A stretch of DNA of 14,461 nt, from NCBI GenBank assembly GCA_036794825.1, contig DAIRGA010000054.1, forward strand, positions 1 through 14,461, written 5' to 3'. Positions 6,014 to 14,342 of this stretch are shown piece by piece. Source of the DNA: RZYY01 sp036794825 (GTDB lineage: Bacteria > Bacteroidota > Bacteroidia > Bacteroidales > 4484-276). A program made the position numbers and the translations under genes. Below the pieces are notes generated by a model. It was not told where the DNA came from. It saw only the letters and a program-made list of their open reading frames with translations, and did no database searches. The number at the start of each line of letters is the position of its first letter. Position 1 is the stretch's first letter.

Positions 6014-9000
6014 ATGAAGAGGATTACTTTACTTTTGGTGTTGCTATCCATAGTTTATGGGGTTTCTTCACAAAGAACAACTACTTTCAGGCAAGCCTTT
6101 CCGGAGGAAGATGGAAGACCTGCTTTATTAGAAATAACCGATTCTTTCATAGAATCAGACTTACCTTTCATAGAGGCAGACTTACAAAAGACTTCCGGGG
6201 AAAGATACCAGCAGGTTCCCGGCTGGCCCAAAACCTTTGAGAAGCATCCGTTGTACTATACCTACCGCGGTCTTGCCCTGGCTGATATCAACAATAACGG
6301 CATAGATGACATTATTTTTGTTGCGAATAATAAACTTTATGCTTATGAAGGCAATGGCAACCTTATTTGGTCGGTTACTTTGCTTGGAGCAGGAACTCAT
6401 GCACCTTCGGTTGCGGATATAAACGGGGATGGAAATCCTGAGGTGGTAATAAAGGTTGATGGATATGTTTATGCGGTCAATAATACCGGGCAAATATTAC
6501 CCGGATGGCCTTATGCAATACCAGGCGACGTGCATTTTGGCATCACATTGGCCGATCTGGACAATAACGGTCAGATGGAAATAATTTTCAGTACGGTGCA
6601 TACAAAAAAGATCTATGTTTTAAATGCCAATGGTACGCCTTTTAGCGACAATTGGCCGGTAACGCTAAACGATTTGGCGTCCATGGGTACACTTTCTGTT
6701 GGCGACATCAACAATGATGGCCAATTGAACATCATTGCCGGCGATTATAGCGGAAATTTATATGCTTTCGATATAAATGGCGCGGCTTTGCAGGGTTTTC
6801 CCGTTGCAGCGCCAAGTACAATATTTGAGTTTAATTCTCCTTTGCTTGCCGACTTTGACCAGTCAGGACAATTAAGCATAGTTGGATCAACAATGGGCAG
6901 TGCACATGAGATATATGTGCGCAATCATAATGGCGAATACCGCAATGGGTGGCCACTGCCTACCTATCCGGGATACCCCTACTACAACAGAGTTTTTCCT
7001 ACTCATTACGTCACACCAACGATAGCCGACATTAATTGTGATGGTAATCCGGATATTGTTCTTGCTGGCCCTCCTGTTAGTTTTGTTCCACCAATTCCAC
7101 TTTCTGAATATACTATATATGGTCTGACTGCCGGTGGCGAACTCCTGCCAAATTTCCCAATTACTACCCCATGGTTCACTGGTTTTATTACGGTAGCCGA
7201 TCTTGACGGTGATGGCCAGTTTGAACTGATTTTCGGAGCCCATGGTGAGGAAGGGGGTTTCGGTTTTATCCATGCTTACAAAATTGATGGCAGTGGCGAA
7301 TTACCGGGATTTCCGCTTCGTCCTCAGGGGGCTGTGGTTTCGAATGGTGTAAATCTGGGGGATGTTACGGGCGATGGAATGCTCAATATGGTTGTATTGA
7401 CTCAACTCAAACCTGGATTTACTGGCGGTGAAACTTTCATTAACGTTTACAATACCGGTATCCCAATTGCTGATGCAAACATTCAGTTTGGCACGTTTAA
7501 AGGCTCAAATACCCGCACTGGCTTGTATGAGGCTTCTCCATTTAAGGACGCGGCTCCGGGGGCAGTCACGAATTTCAATGTAACACCTGCAGCTCAGGGT
7601 GTTCTTCAAGCTACAATAACCTGGAACAATCCCGCCCTGCAGGTTAACGGATCGCCATTAACTGAGCTGAACCAGGTGAAGATTTTCAGAGACAGCGTTG
7701 AAATCGCTACCATAAATAATCCGGTTATCGGGGCCGAACAAACTTTTATTGATAATACCATCCAGGAAAATGGTTCCCACAACTATAGAATTCTTGGAAT
7801 TAATGATGCCGGCAGAGGCGTAAATACCTTCGCCCAATGCTATATTGGCCAGGATGTTCCGGCGGCGCCCGGGAATGTTGTACTTACCACAGATTTATCC
7901 GATGCAACCATCAGTTGGGAAGCTCCTTCAGCAGGACTGAATGGCGGATACTTCACAGGGGAGAACCTCACCTATACGGTTATCCGCGTCCCTGGCGAAT
8001 TTGTGGTGGCTGAGAATATCTCCTTGTTGCAGGTTGAAGACAATGAAGTGGCAATGGGCAGATATTCTTACAGGGTAACTGCCAGCAATAATATTGGTGA
8101 AGGCGGATCGGCAACTTCAAACAATGAATTGCTTGCACCTGATAGTGTTCTTATGTACGAACCATTTGACTATACCCTCTGGAGCTTGCCTCCAGGCTGG
8201 GAATATGTTGGAGCTCATTTCCTGGGATGGTATGTTAGCCCCTGGAACGAGCCAGGATTCCAGGCGCCGGCGCTGAGGTTTTCGCACTGGCCGGCAAATA
8301 TTGGTGAAAGCAGGTTGAAAACCTATCCTGTTAACATCACAGGCGCCAGCCTGCTGGTGCTAAAACTCCATCAGAGTTTGCAAAATTATGTTGCTGACAC
8401 AGGAGAGATCATTGGCATAGATATTACTTATGATGACGGATCAACCTGGGATGTTATTTGGGAAAAGTTAATTGGCTCAGCAAATATTCCTGCAGCGGAG
8501 TATGAATTTAATCTTTCTGTTCCGGAAGGGGCAACCTCCCTGAAACTGGGATTCCGGTTCCAGGGCAATAGCGCTAATCTTGCTACCTGGAATATAGATA
8601 ATGTAATTATTACCGATGTTTCCTATCTGCGTGAAGTGAATTTCATCATTGTGGAAGATTCAGATGAAGAGCTTCCGGTAGCAGGGGCAAAGGTTGCTAT
8701 TGGCGGCAATGAGTATTTTGCTGACGAGAATGGGCATGTTTTAGTTTTCCTGCCAACGGGCGCCACCACCACAGCAGTGGTTAGTGCACAAGGCTATGTC
8801 GGGCAGACACTTGACATCATTGTTGGTGAAGAGAATCAGACAATCGTGGTAAAACTGATGGATGTTATTACTGCTCCTTATGACCTGCACGTTACTACTG
8901 AAGGTCTTGAAGACGGCCAGGCGCTCTTAGGCTGGAATGGGTACGGCCCCAATTATGAGTTCCGGCATGATGACGGAACAGTAACAGCTCAGCTTGGAAG

Positions 9001-11569
9001 TACTCAGGGTACCCTGAATACGGTTTTGGGTTCGGCATATCGTTATGATGCGGTTCTTGAAGAGATGTCATGGTTTCTGACCAATGAGGGTGGCCCTCAT
9101 AACAGCGTTAAAATATGGGTGTTTGGCCTTAACAGCAGTGGAATACCTGATCCCTCCAATATTTTGTTTCAGCAAGTGGTTTCGAATATAGATATGCGGT
9201 GGAATACCTACCGGTTTGCAGTACCCATTGAAGCTTCAAATGGTTTTTACCTGGGGATATCCTATGCAGGATTTGCAGCCCTGGCCATGGACTCAGGCGC
9301 CGACCCCCAATGGCCGTTCCAGCCCAATACCCACTTTGTTACAAACAATTACATAAATGGATTTGCCCCTATTGAGGTAATAGGTTGGTCGAAGAACTTC
9401 CTCATCCGCGCTGTGGGCACTAATTATGGCGCATTAAGGCTCGGGATGAATACAGAACCACAGCCTGTTATGCATGACGTGGAATTTTCTTCAGTGCAAC
9501 CGGATAAGCCATTTGAAGCGGGTAATCCTCAATACACAGGCTTCAACAGGTCTTTTGCAGGCTTTAACATTTATCTTGATGATCTTACTACACCTGTTGC
9601 GGAGAATATCAGCGAAATATTCTACCTTTTCACCGGACTGAGGACAGGCTCCCATGTTGCCGGCGTACAGTCGGTTTATACTACCGGCGTTTCGGAGATC
9701 GTTACCACGCAGTTTGAAGTGGTAAATGGCGTAATAAATGCTGAAGCAAAAATCCTGTCGTTTGCCTTTAACACTGCTGAAAACCCCTCATTACCTGCTG
9801 ATGTTGTGGGTGAAATAAATCCAGCCACCTTTAGCGTCACCCTGGATGTATATGAAAATGTTGATATTTCCTCACTTGTTGCCACCTTTACACTATCCGA
9901 TTTTGCGAACGCAAGTGTTGGCGGGGTGGTTCAGGTGAGCGGGGTTACCGCCAATAACTTTACCAACCCTGTTGTTTACACCGTCACCGCCGAAGCCGGC
10001 AACACGCAGAACTGGACAGTTACCGTCAATACCCTGCCTTGCTCAAGCCCATGGAGTTACCTGGTTACCGGAACAACACACACCATCATCATCCCCCTTT
10101 CAATCGCACCCGATATCTTCGGGGTTCCGCTTGCTCATTTTGACTGGATTGGTGTTTTCTACCTGAACGAGGATGGTGAAGAGGTTTGCGGTGGCGCCGT
10201 TCAGTGGGACGGTGAAGGCAATGTTGCCCTGATTGCTTATGGCAATGACCCTACAACGCCTGTAAAAGACGGATTTGATGCGGGCGAAATCTTCCGTTGG
10301 AGATTGAGCCAGTGCGGGAATTCCGTAGAATTTCCCGCTGTCGCTACTTATAATATTGACCAACCCAACCAGGGAAGCTTTGCGAGCTTTGGATTATCCA
10401 GGCTCACAAGCCTGAAAGCTGCTACCATTCAATATTACGCGTTTAACCAAGGCTGGAACAGCCTCTCAAGCTACATCAACCCAATTGTTCCTGCGGTGGA
10501 AATTATGTTTTCGCCCATTGTAAACAACCTGAACATTCTCAGCAATTTAACCTCGGTTTACTGGCCGGCGCAGGGTGTCAACACCATCGGCAACTGGAAC
10601 AGCAACTCCGGCTACGTGACCAAAGTGACGGCAAATGTAGATTTTATGATCGGCGGGGCAGATTATGTTTCGGGAATAATGACGATTCCTGCCGGCTGGA
10701 GTTATTTGCCGGTGCTTTCTGATTGTCCGGCTGATGTGATGGAAATGTTTGGAAGTAACCTGGCTGATGTGGTTATCATACAGGAGTTGATCGGCACGCA
10801 GATATTCTGGCCTCAGTTTGAAGTTTACACACTTGAGACCTTTGAGCCTGGCAAAGCCTATAAAATCAAGTTAGCTAATGCGGTAACGGTGACTTTCCCG
10901 GAATGTAGCGAACTCAAAAGCAATCTCATTCCTGCAACAACATTCAATGCGATGGAAACTGGATGGGGAACGATCAACATGACACCTTACACTCAGTCAG
11001 TCGTTTTCCTTGCCAATTCGCTTGTTGACTTCAACCATGGAGATATGATCGGCGCATTTGATGATTCAGGTAATATTTGGGGCTTTGTGCAGATCAGTTC
11101 CAACAATCAAAACCAAACCATCACACTGTTTGGCAACGATTTTACTACCCAGGAAAAGAATGGCTTTGTTGCAGGCGAACCCATCAGTTTCAAATTGATG
11201 CGCGCTCAAACCGGAGAGGTTTTTGATCTTGAGGTTGAGTACAGCCCAATGCTTGAGAACACTACGGGGAACTTTGAAGTAGGAAGCTTGTCAGCAATTT
11301 CTGCCTTAAAAATGGGCACTACCGGAGTTGTGGGGCAGTCAGATTCCAAATTTGCCATTTACCCAAATCCTGCAAAGGACTTATTGCATATCACTGGAAT
11401 CACCGAAAAAACAGAGGTCAGAATTACCACTGTTTTTGGAATTGAAGTATTTCGCGCTGAACTCTCAATGGCTTCAACAATCAATACCGGCGCCCTTTCA
11501 AGGGGGACGTACCTGGTTGAACTGTCGGATAGCAGCGGAGTATCAATGAATAAACTTGTAATACAATAG
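6014..11569 (+). CDS. Giant T9SS-exported multidomain protein with FG-GAP/VCBS propeller
   Basis: This 1851-residue protein has a signal peptide at its start (MKRITLLLVLLSIVYGVSSQ). Residues 75-505 carry eight calcium-loop motifs of the FG-GAP/VCBS type, such as ADINNNGIDDI (from 90), ADINGDGNPEV, ADLDGDGQFEL and GDVTGDGMLNM, and should form a beta-propeller. Two fibronectin-III-like domains follow (about 511-611 and 615-705), then a choice-of-anchor/cleaved-adhesin-like jelly roll (712-868), a carboxypeptidase-regulatory-like domain (872-948), a further jelly-roll-like region (963-1136), an FN3-like domain (1152-1237) and a DUF5018-like segment (1242-1340). A module near 1345-1468 is repeated at 1640-1766. 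The end (1780-1851) is a T9SS type A sorting domain: FAIYPNPAKDLLHI through GTYLVELSDSSG. No enzymatic site is seen, so adhesion or surface display is the likely role. It has its own promoter and a terminator at 11607. Domain names other than FG-GAP, FN3 and the sorting tail are tentative. Confidence 0.92.
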   Translation: MKRITLLLVLLSIVYGVSSQRTTTFRQAFPEEDGRPALLEITDSFIESDLPFIEADLQKTSGERYQQVPGWPKTFEKHPLYYTYRGLALADINNNGIDDIIFVANNKLYAYEGNGNLIWSVTLLGAGTHAPSVADINGDGNPEVVIKVDGYVYAVNNTGQILPGWPYAIPGDVHFGITLADLDNNGQMEIIFSTVHTKKIYVLNANGTPFSDNWPVTLNDLASMGTLSVGDINNDGQLNIIAGDYSGNLYAFDINGAALQGFPVAAPSTIFEFNSPLLADFDQSGQLSIVGSTMGSAHEIYVRNHNGEYRNGWPLPTYPGYPYYNRVFPTHYVTPTIADINCDGNPDIVLAGPPVSFVPPIPLSEYTIYGLTAGGELLPNFPITTPWFTGFITVADLDGDGQFELIFGAHGEEGGFGFIHAYKIDGSGELPGFPLRPQGAVVSNGVNLGDVTGDGMLNMVVLTQLKPGFTGGETFINVYNTGIPIADANIQFGTFKGSNTRTGLYEASPFKDAAPGAVTNFNVTPAAQGVLQATITWNNPALQVNGSPLTELNQVKIFRDSVEIATINNPVIGAEQTFIDNTIQENGSHNYRILGINDAGRGVNTFAQCYIGQDVPAAPGNVVLTTDLSDATISWEAPSAGLNGGYFTGENLTYTVIRVPGEFVVAENISLLQVEDNEVAMGRYSYRVTASNNIGEGGSATSNNELLAPDSVLMYEPFDYTLWSLPPGWEYVGAHFLGWYVSPWNEPGFQAPALRFSHWPANIGESRLKTYPVNITGASLLVLKLHQSLQNYVADTGEIIGIDITYDDGSTWDVIWEKLIGSANIPAAEYEFNLSVPEGATSLKLGFRFQGNSANLATWNIDNVIITDVSYLREVNFIIVEDSDEELPVAGAKVAIGGNEYFADENGHVLVFLPTGATTTAVVSAQGYVGQTLDIIVGEENQTIVVKLMDVITAPYDLHVTTEGLEDGQALLGWNGYGPNYEFRHDDGTVTAQLGSTQGTLNTVLGSAYRYDAVLEEMSWFLTNEGGPHNSVKIWVFGLNSSGIPDPSNILFQQVVSNIDMRWNTYRFAVPIEASNGFYLGISYAGFAALAMDSGADPQWPFQPNTHFVTNNYINGFAPIEVIGWSKNFLIRAVGTNYGALRLGMNTEPQPVMHDVEFSSVQPDKPFEAGNPQYTGFNRSFAGFNIYLDDLTTPVAENISEIFYLFTGLRTGSHVAGVQSVYTTGVSEIVTTQFEVVNGVINAEAKILSFAFNTAENPSLPADVVGEINPATFSVTLDVYENVDISSLVATFTLSDFANASVGGVVQVSGVTANNFTNPVVYTVTAEAGNTQNWTVTVNTLPCSSPWSYLVTGTTHTIIIPLSIAPDIFGVPLAHFDWIGVFYLNEDGEEVCGGAVQWDGEGNVALIAYGNDPTTPVKDGFDAGEIFRWRLSQCGNSVEFPAVATYNIDQPNQGSFASFGLSRLTSLKAATIQYYAFNQGWNSLSSYINPIVPAVEIMFSPIVNNLNILSNLTSVYWPAQGVNTIGNWNSNSGYVTKVTANVDFMIGGADYVSGIMTIPAGWSYLPVLSDCPADVMEMFGSNLADVVIIQELIGTQIFWPQFEVYTLETFEPGKAYKIKLANAVTVTFPECSELKSNLIPATTFNAMETGWGTINMTPYTQSVVFLANSLVDFNHGDMIGAFDDSGNIWGFVQISSNNQNQTITLFGNDFTTQEKNGFVAGEPISFKLMRAQTGEVFDLEVEYSPMLENTTGNFEVGSLSAISALKMGTTGVVGQSDSKFAIYPNPAKDLLHITGITEKTEVRITTVFGIEVFRAELSMASTINTGALSRGTYLVELSDSSGVSMNKLVIQ
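10046..10417 (+). repeat. Duplicated protein module, first copy
   Basis: It encodes residues 1345-1468. The shared pattern is (D)xIGxF, later GND.TT..K.GF.AGE, then an F/Y-rich stretch ending LS...L. The copies are diverged at protein level, so this is an old duplication. I do not know a name for the domain. Confidence 0.6.
10931..11311 (+). repeat. Duplicated protein module, second copy
   Basis: It encodes residues 1640-1766 (GDMIGAFDDSG, then LFGNDFTTQEKNGFVAGE). It sits directly before the sorting tail and is separated from the first copy by a unique region opening GWNSLSSYINP (about 1480). Confidence 0.6.
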
Positions 11570-11606
11570 ACGTTAGGAGAGGAACTGGTTAGTTGCAGTT
11601 CATTTT

Positions 11607-11639
11607 CCGGGTCGGATGAATTTCCGGCCCGGATTTTTT
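11607..11639 (+). terminator. Rho-independent terminator of the T9SS cargo gene
   Basis: CCGGGTCGG (11607-11615) pairs with CCGGCCCGG (11624-11632) with one G-T pair across an 8-nt loop, then A and six T. It is 37 nt after the stop codon. Confidence 0.85.
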
Positions 11640-11978
11640 CCTGCTTTGTGGGATTGTAAAGTAAATGAAAATGAAATAGATGAGGCTATTCTGTATAATA
11701 CTAATCCGGTGAAAGTTACTGTTTCTGTAAGTAAAAAAAAGCATTTCTTCACGGCCAGTTATCAGGAAGATAAGCAGATAATTTTGGTGAGCTCTGTAGA
11801 AGAAAATCATAGAACTTTTCAATTGCTGTTTTTCGACATGAGCGGACGGGTGTTGGTGGAGAATGATTTCAAAACCCAAACCACACTGGGTATCCGTAAT
11901 CTGAGCAGCGGGACATACATTTTACATCTCAGTGCAGCATTTCACCATCAGACCTTCAAGATTCAAATTGAGCATTAA
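11640..11978 (+). pseudogene. Orphan T9SS sorting-tail remnant
   Basis: The open frame ends with a T9SS type A-like tail: LLFFDMSGRVLVENDF, then LSSGTYILHLS and a final FKIQIEH. This is the FDMxGR...LSxGxYxL pattern of Por secretion tails. There is no signal peptide, and the only upstream in-frame ATG (11616) sits in the loop of the preceding terminator, so no sensible start exists. It is best read as the 3' remnant of a lost cargo gene, possibly left by deletion next to the intact cargo gene. Its tail is clearly different in sequence from that of the 1851-residue protein, so it is not a simple recent tandem copy. A terminator follows at 12019. A short, still-translated protein with a non-standard start cannot be excluded. 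Confidence 0.55.
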
Positions 11979-12018
11979 AACGCAAACGGCAGATTTTTTC
12001 ATAAACAATTGGTTAGTA

Positions 12019-12047
12019 ACCTACCCCGAAACGGGCGGGTTTTTTTT
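12019..12047 (+). terminator. Terminator after the sorting-tail remnant
   Basis: CCCG-AAA-CGGG core (12025-12035) extended by an outer ACC/GGT pairing with a small internal bulge, followed by eight T. It overlaps the stop codon of the convergent ATPase gene by two bases. That a terminator survives supports a former gene here. Confidence 0.6.
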
Positions 12048-13251
12048 ATTTTGTCCCTGCCCATTTCCAGAATGGAATTGCCTGAATCACCAGCCCATCC
12101 TTGTCAAACTCATCTTCCTGATCCAGCGTAATGATAATTCCTGTATTTGTCCCGGTATAATTCATTGCTTCTGTGAGGCCTTTAATTTCTCTCTTCAAGT
12201 TGTCTTCGTCCAGGCGAAAACAAACCTGAAAACACCTGAAAACCTGTTCTTTATCCTGAACCACAAAGTCACATTCGCCTGACCCGCCAAAGTAAAATAT
12301 CCTGTCATGATCTCTGCGAAGATGCAAAAACACAGCGTTTTCAAGTTTCCGTCCGGTATCTTTCGAAAAGGATAGTGAGTTAGCGCCGGCCAAACCGGTA
12401 TCAATCGCATAGATCTTTTTCGGATTATAAATTTGCTTTTTCAGCGAAAAATCAAATAAAGGGATAGAAAACAAAAGATAGCTGTTTTGGAAATACGATA
12501 AATAATCAATTGCAGTTGTTGCCGAACCCAGTTCAAAAGTCTTTCGCAATTGATTGTACGACAATATCTTTGAAATGTTGGAAATCAGATAAACAGCCAG
12601 TTGCTTCAGGGTTTCGTGCTTTTTCACCTGGTATCTTACCGAAATATCCCGGTAAATAATATCGTAAAGTATCTGATGTAAAATATCTTCATCACCATAT
12701 TTGAGATATTCAGGAAACCCGCCCCTGCAAAGGAAATCGAATGCCGAATCCGCCGATGCCTCCTGGTTTGTGTAGGTCAAAAACTCATGGTATGAAAACG
12801 GGAACAATTCTTTCGGGATATACCTGCCGGTCAGTTTTGTGCCAAACTCGATGCTTAACATGGACGCATTCGAACCGGTCAGAAAAACCGCATAATCTTC
12901 ATCATGCAAAGCCCTGATGTATCGCTCCCATTCAGGTACGATCTGAATCTCATCAAAAAAAATGCTTCTCAGGTTTTGTTCTTTAATTATCTCATCGAGA
13001 CGGTTAAAGTCTTTCAGATCGAAACCAGTAAGTTTGGGGTCTTCAAAATTGAGGAATAAGCAGTTTGAGTCTTTGCCAATAAGTTGGCGCATCAGCGTGC
13101 TTTTGCCACATCGTCTTATTCCGCTGATGATTTTGATATGACCGCCGGTTAAGGATATTTCTGACAGCAGTTCACGTCTGATTCCCGGCTCAGCTATCTC
13201 ATTTCTCTCTTTTTGAAGATCAATTACCTCCAGGATTGTTGATCTTAACAT
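12046..13251 (-). CDS. AAA ATPase with DUF4143-type C-terminal domain
   Basis: This 401-residue protein belongs to the AAA_14/DUF4143 family widespread in Bacteroidota and other anaerobes. The Walker A motif is GIRRCGKST at 44-52, the Walker B is IFFDE at 97-101 and a sensor-type TGSN lies at 125-128. The TGRYIPKELFPFSYHEFL signature after the ATPase core is typical. The C-terminal half (about 195-395) has DIIYRDIS and a PD-(D/E)XK-like layout: E304, then ECDFVV (326-331) and QVC (342-344) where active nucleases have ExK. The lysine is missing, so nuclease activity is doubtful. The biological role of the family is not established; many members are solitary genes, as here. The ATG at 13251 is 21 nt downstream of a TATTTTTG -7-like box (13279-13272). 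It is convergent with the T9SS cargo gene and unrelated to it by content. Confidence 0.9.
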   Translation of the reverse strand: MLRSTILEVIDLQKERNEIAEPGIRRELLSEISLTGGHIKIISGIRRCGKSTLMRQLIGKDSNCLFLNFEDPKLTGFDLKDFNRLDEIIKEQNLRSIFFDEIQIVPEWERYIRALHDEDYAVFLTGSNASMLSIEFGTKLTGRYIPKELFPFSYHEFLTYTNQEASADSAFDFLCRGGFPEYLKYGDEDILHQILYDIIYRDISVRYQVKKHETLKQLAVYLISNISKILSYNQLRKTFELGSATTAIDYLSYFQNSYLLFSIPLFDFSLKKQIYNPKKIYAIDTGLAGANSLSFSKDTGRKLENAVFLHLRRDHDRIFYFGGSGECDFVVQDKEQVFRCFQVCFRLDEDNLKREIKGLTEAMNYTGTNTGIIITLDQEDEFDKDGLVIQAIPFWKWAGTK

Positions 13252-13431
13252 AGTTGCAATAATTTATTTTACAAAAATAAACTATTTTATCTTACCAATA
13301 TAAATCTGGAGGAATATGATTAAAAACAACATCAAGGCTAATTGAAATTGGGAAACCACATTGGGTTAGCTCTGCGAGAAGACCATGAATCTTGAAAAAC
13401 CAAATGAAAGAAATTTATGATAGACTCTTTT
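13252..13431. other. Short gap between ATPase and unknown-function gene
   Basis: A/T-rich, with the ATPase promoter candidate at its left end. I see no terminator for the 242-residue gene and no convincing gene; an 11-codon plus-strand frame at 13385 is too short to call. Confidence 0.4.
13272..13279 (-). promoter_or_regulatory. Possible -7 box of the ATPase gene
   Basis: TATTTTTG on the minus strand matches TAnnTTTG exactly. A TTG lies only 16 nt upstream rather than about 20, so the -33 part is unconvincing. Confidence 0.3.
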
Positions 13432-14160
13432 CTACCCCACCTCAAACCTAAAGAACTCGCCATCCTTGTACTGATCCGAGCCAAACCACCAGCCGGCGTT
13501 GCCTTTGGCGGGGATTACCGTTCCCTTGTATTTCATTTCGGCCTCCACTTTCACCCCGAAAGTGTGGTAGCCAAACTCCTTCACACCACCAGGATTTCCC
13601 CAGCGCTGGATGTAAACCTCTTTCAGTGAGCCATCATTACCAATGATCAAATGAACCGGCTGCTCCTCACGCTGGATTTTCCAGGTTGCTGTAATCTCGT
13701 TTTCACTAATGACTTCCCATCTGATTGCCTGGTGTATAAGCAAATGCGGGGCAAACAAAGCTTCCATCCTTGCCCGTCCTTCGGCTGAGCGGCTCACATC
13801 CTCACCTTCTGCCTTCATCACCGGAATCACCCCGAATGTAGTCCATTTCATAGCTCCCTGATCCTTTAGAAAGTAATCGTAGCCTTCGATGGGTAAAATT
13901 CCCATTTTCACTTTAGCCTGCCACAAAAAACCTTTGAATGGCTGCGGGTAAAGGGTTGACCTGAAGTTGGCCCAGTTCACCAGTTTGATGATCCCTTTCA
14001 TCCGGATTTTTGCAAAGGTGTGATCCGGTATGCCATCGGGCAGATGATAGCGGAAGAATTTTGCCACAGGATCGGGATAGTTGCGCAGCAGAAGCGCCCG
14101 GTCTTCATGGTCTGGAAAAGTGGAGGTTATTTCGTTCAGGATTTCGCTTAGGTTGAGCAT
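13432..14160 (-). CDS. Conserved protein of unknown function (possibly DUF6544/DUF6920-like)
   Basis: A 242-residue protein without signal peptide or membrane segment, so probably cytoplasmic. It has an N-terminal helical part (1-40), then a beta-rich body with FAKIRMKGIIKL, PFKGFLWQAKVKMG, a conserved-looking MKWTTFGVIPVM and, towards the end, WKIQREEQPVHLIIGNDGSLKEVYIQRWG followed in the same style by GYHTFGVKVEAEMKYKGTVIPAKGNAGWWFG. The overall run of motifs recalls uncharacterised families I remember as DUF6544 or DUF6920, but I cannot verify this. The many beta strands with a Trp-rich C-terminus would suit a lipid- or ligand-binding barrel, which is speculation. It shares its strand with the ATPase but is separated by 180 bp, so co-transcription is uncertain. 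Confidence 0.75.
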   Translation of the reverse strand: MLNLSEILNEITSTFPDHEDRALLLRNYPDPVAKFFRYHLPDGIPDHTFAKIRMKGIIKLVNWANFRSTLYPQPFKGFLWQAKVKMGILPIEGYDYFLKDQGAMKWTTFGVIPVMKAEGEDVSRSAEGRARMEALFAPHLLIHQAIRWEVISENEITATWKIQREEQPVHLIIGNDGSLKEVYIQRWGNPGGVKEFGYHTFGVKVEAEMKYKGTVIPAKGNAGWWFGSDQYKDGEFFRFEVG

Positions 14161-14240
14161 AATGAGGATAATTTATTGATAATGTGTTTGTTTCGGAAAT
14201 CTGGAAAGTCATCTTTGTGGCGCCAAATCCAAAACAGTTG

Positions 14241-14248
14241 CAAATCTA
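14241..14248 (-). promoter_or_regulatory. Possible -7 box of the 242-residue protein gene
   Basis: TAGATTTG on the minus strand fits TAnnTTTG and would give a leader of about 75 nt. No TTG is found about 20 nt upstream, so support is limited to the -7 half. Confidence 0.3.
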
Positions 14249-14307
14249 ATTAAATAGGCAGCGATCGGGTGCTTGTTAATTGGAAGAAATTATGGGTTTT
14301 CAAAAAC

Positions 14308-14340
14308 AAAAAGCCTCCCGGATTGTGATTTCCCGGAAGG
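14308..14340 (-). terminator. Terminator of a leftward gene beyond the window
   Basis: On the minus strand CCTTCCGG (14340-14333) pairs with CCGGGAGG (14321-14314) with one G-T pair and an 11-nt loop, followed by C and five T. Its direction implies a gene reading leftwards that ends to the right of the window. Confidence 0.7.
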
Positions 14341-14342
14341 AT

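Noticed and set aside
7451..7461. AATACCGGTAT resembling the operator arms
   Set aside because: The half-sites abut without the 8-nt distance between the AATACC and GGTATT arms seen in the three operators, and the site is deep inside a coding sequence without a promoter.
13294..13300. TACCAATA half-site-like sequence near the ATPase promoter
   Set aside because: There is no second arm at the right distance and no matching -33/-7 geometry.
13385..13420. 11-codon plus-strand frame starting MNLEKPNERNL
   Set aside because: Too short and without promoter or similarity that I recognise; probably chance in A-rich DNA.
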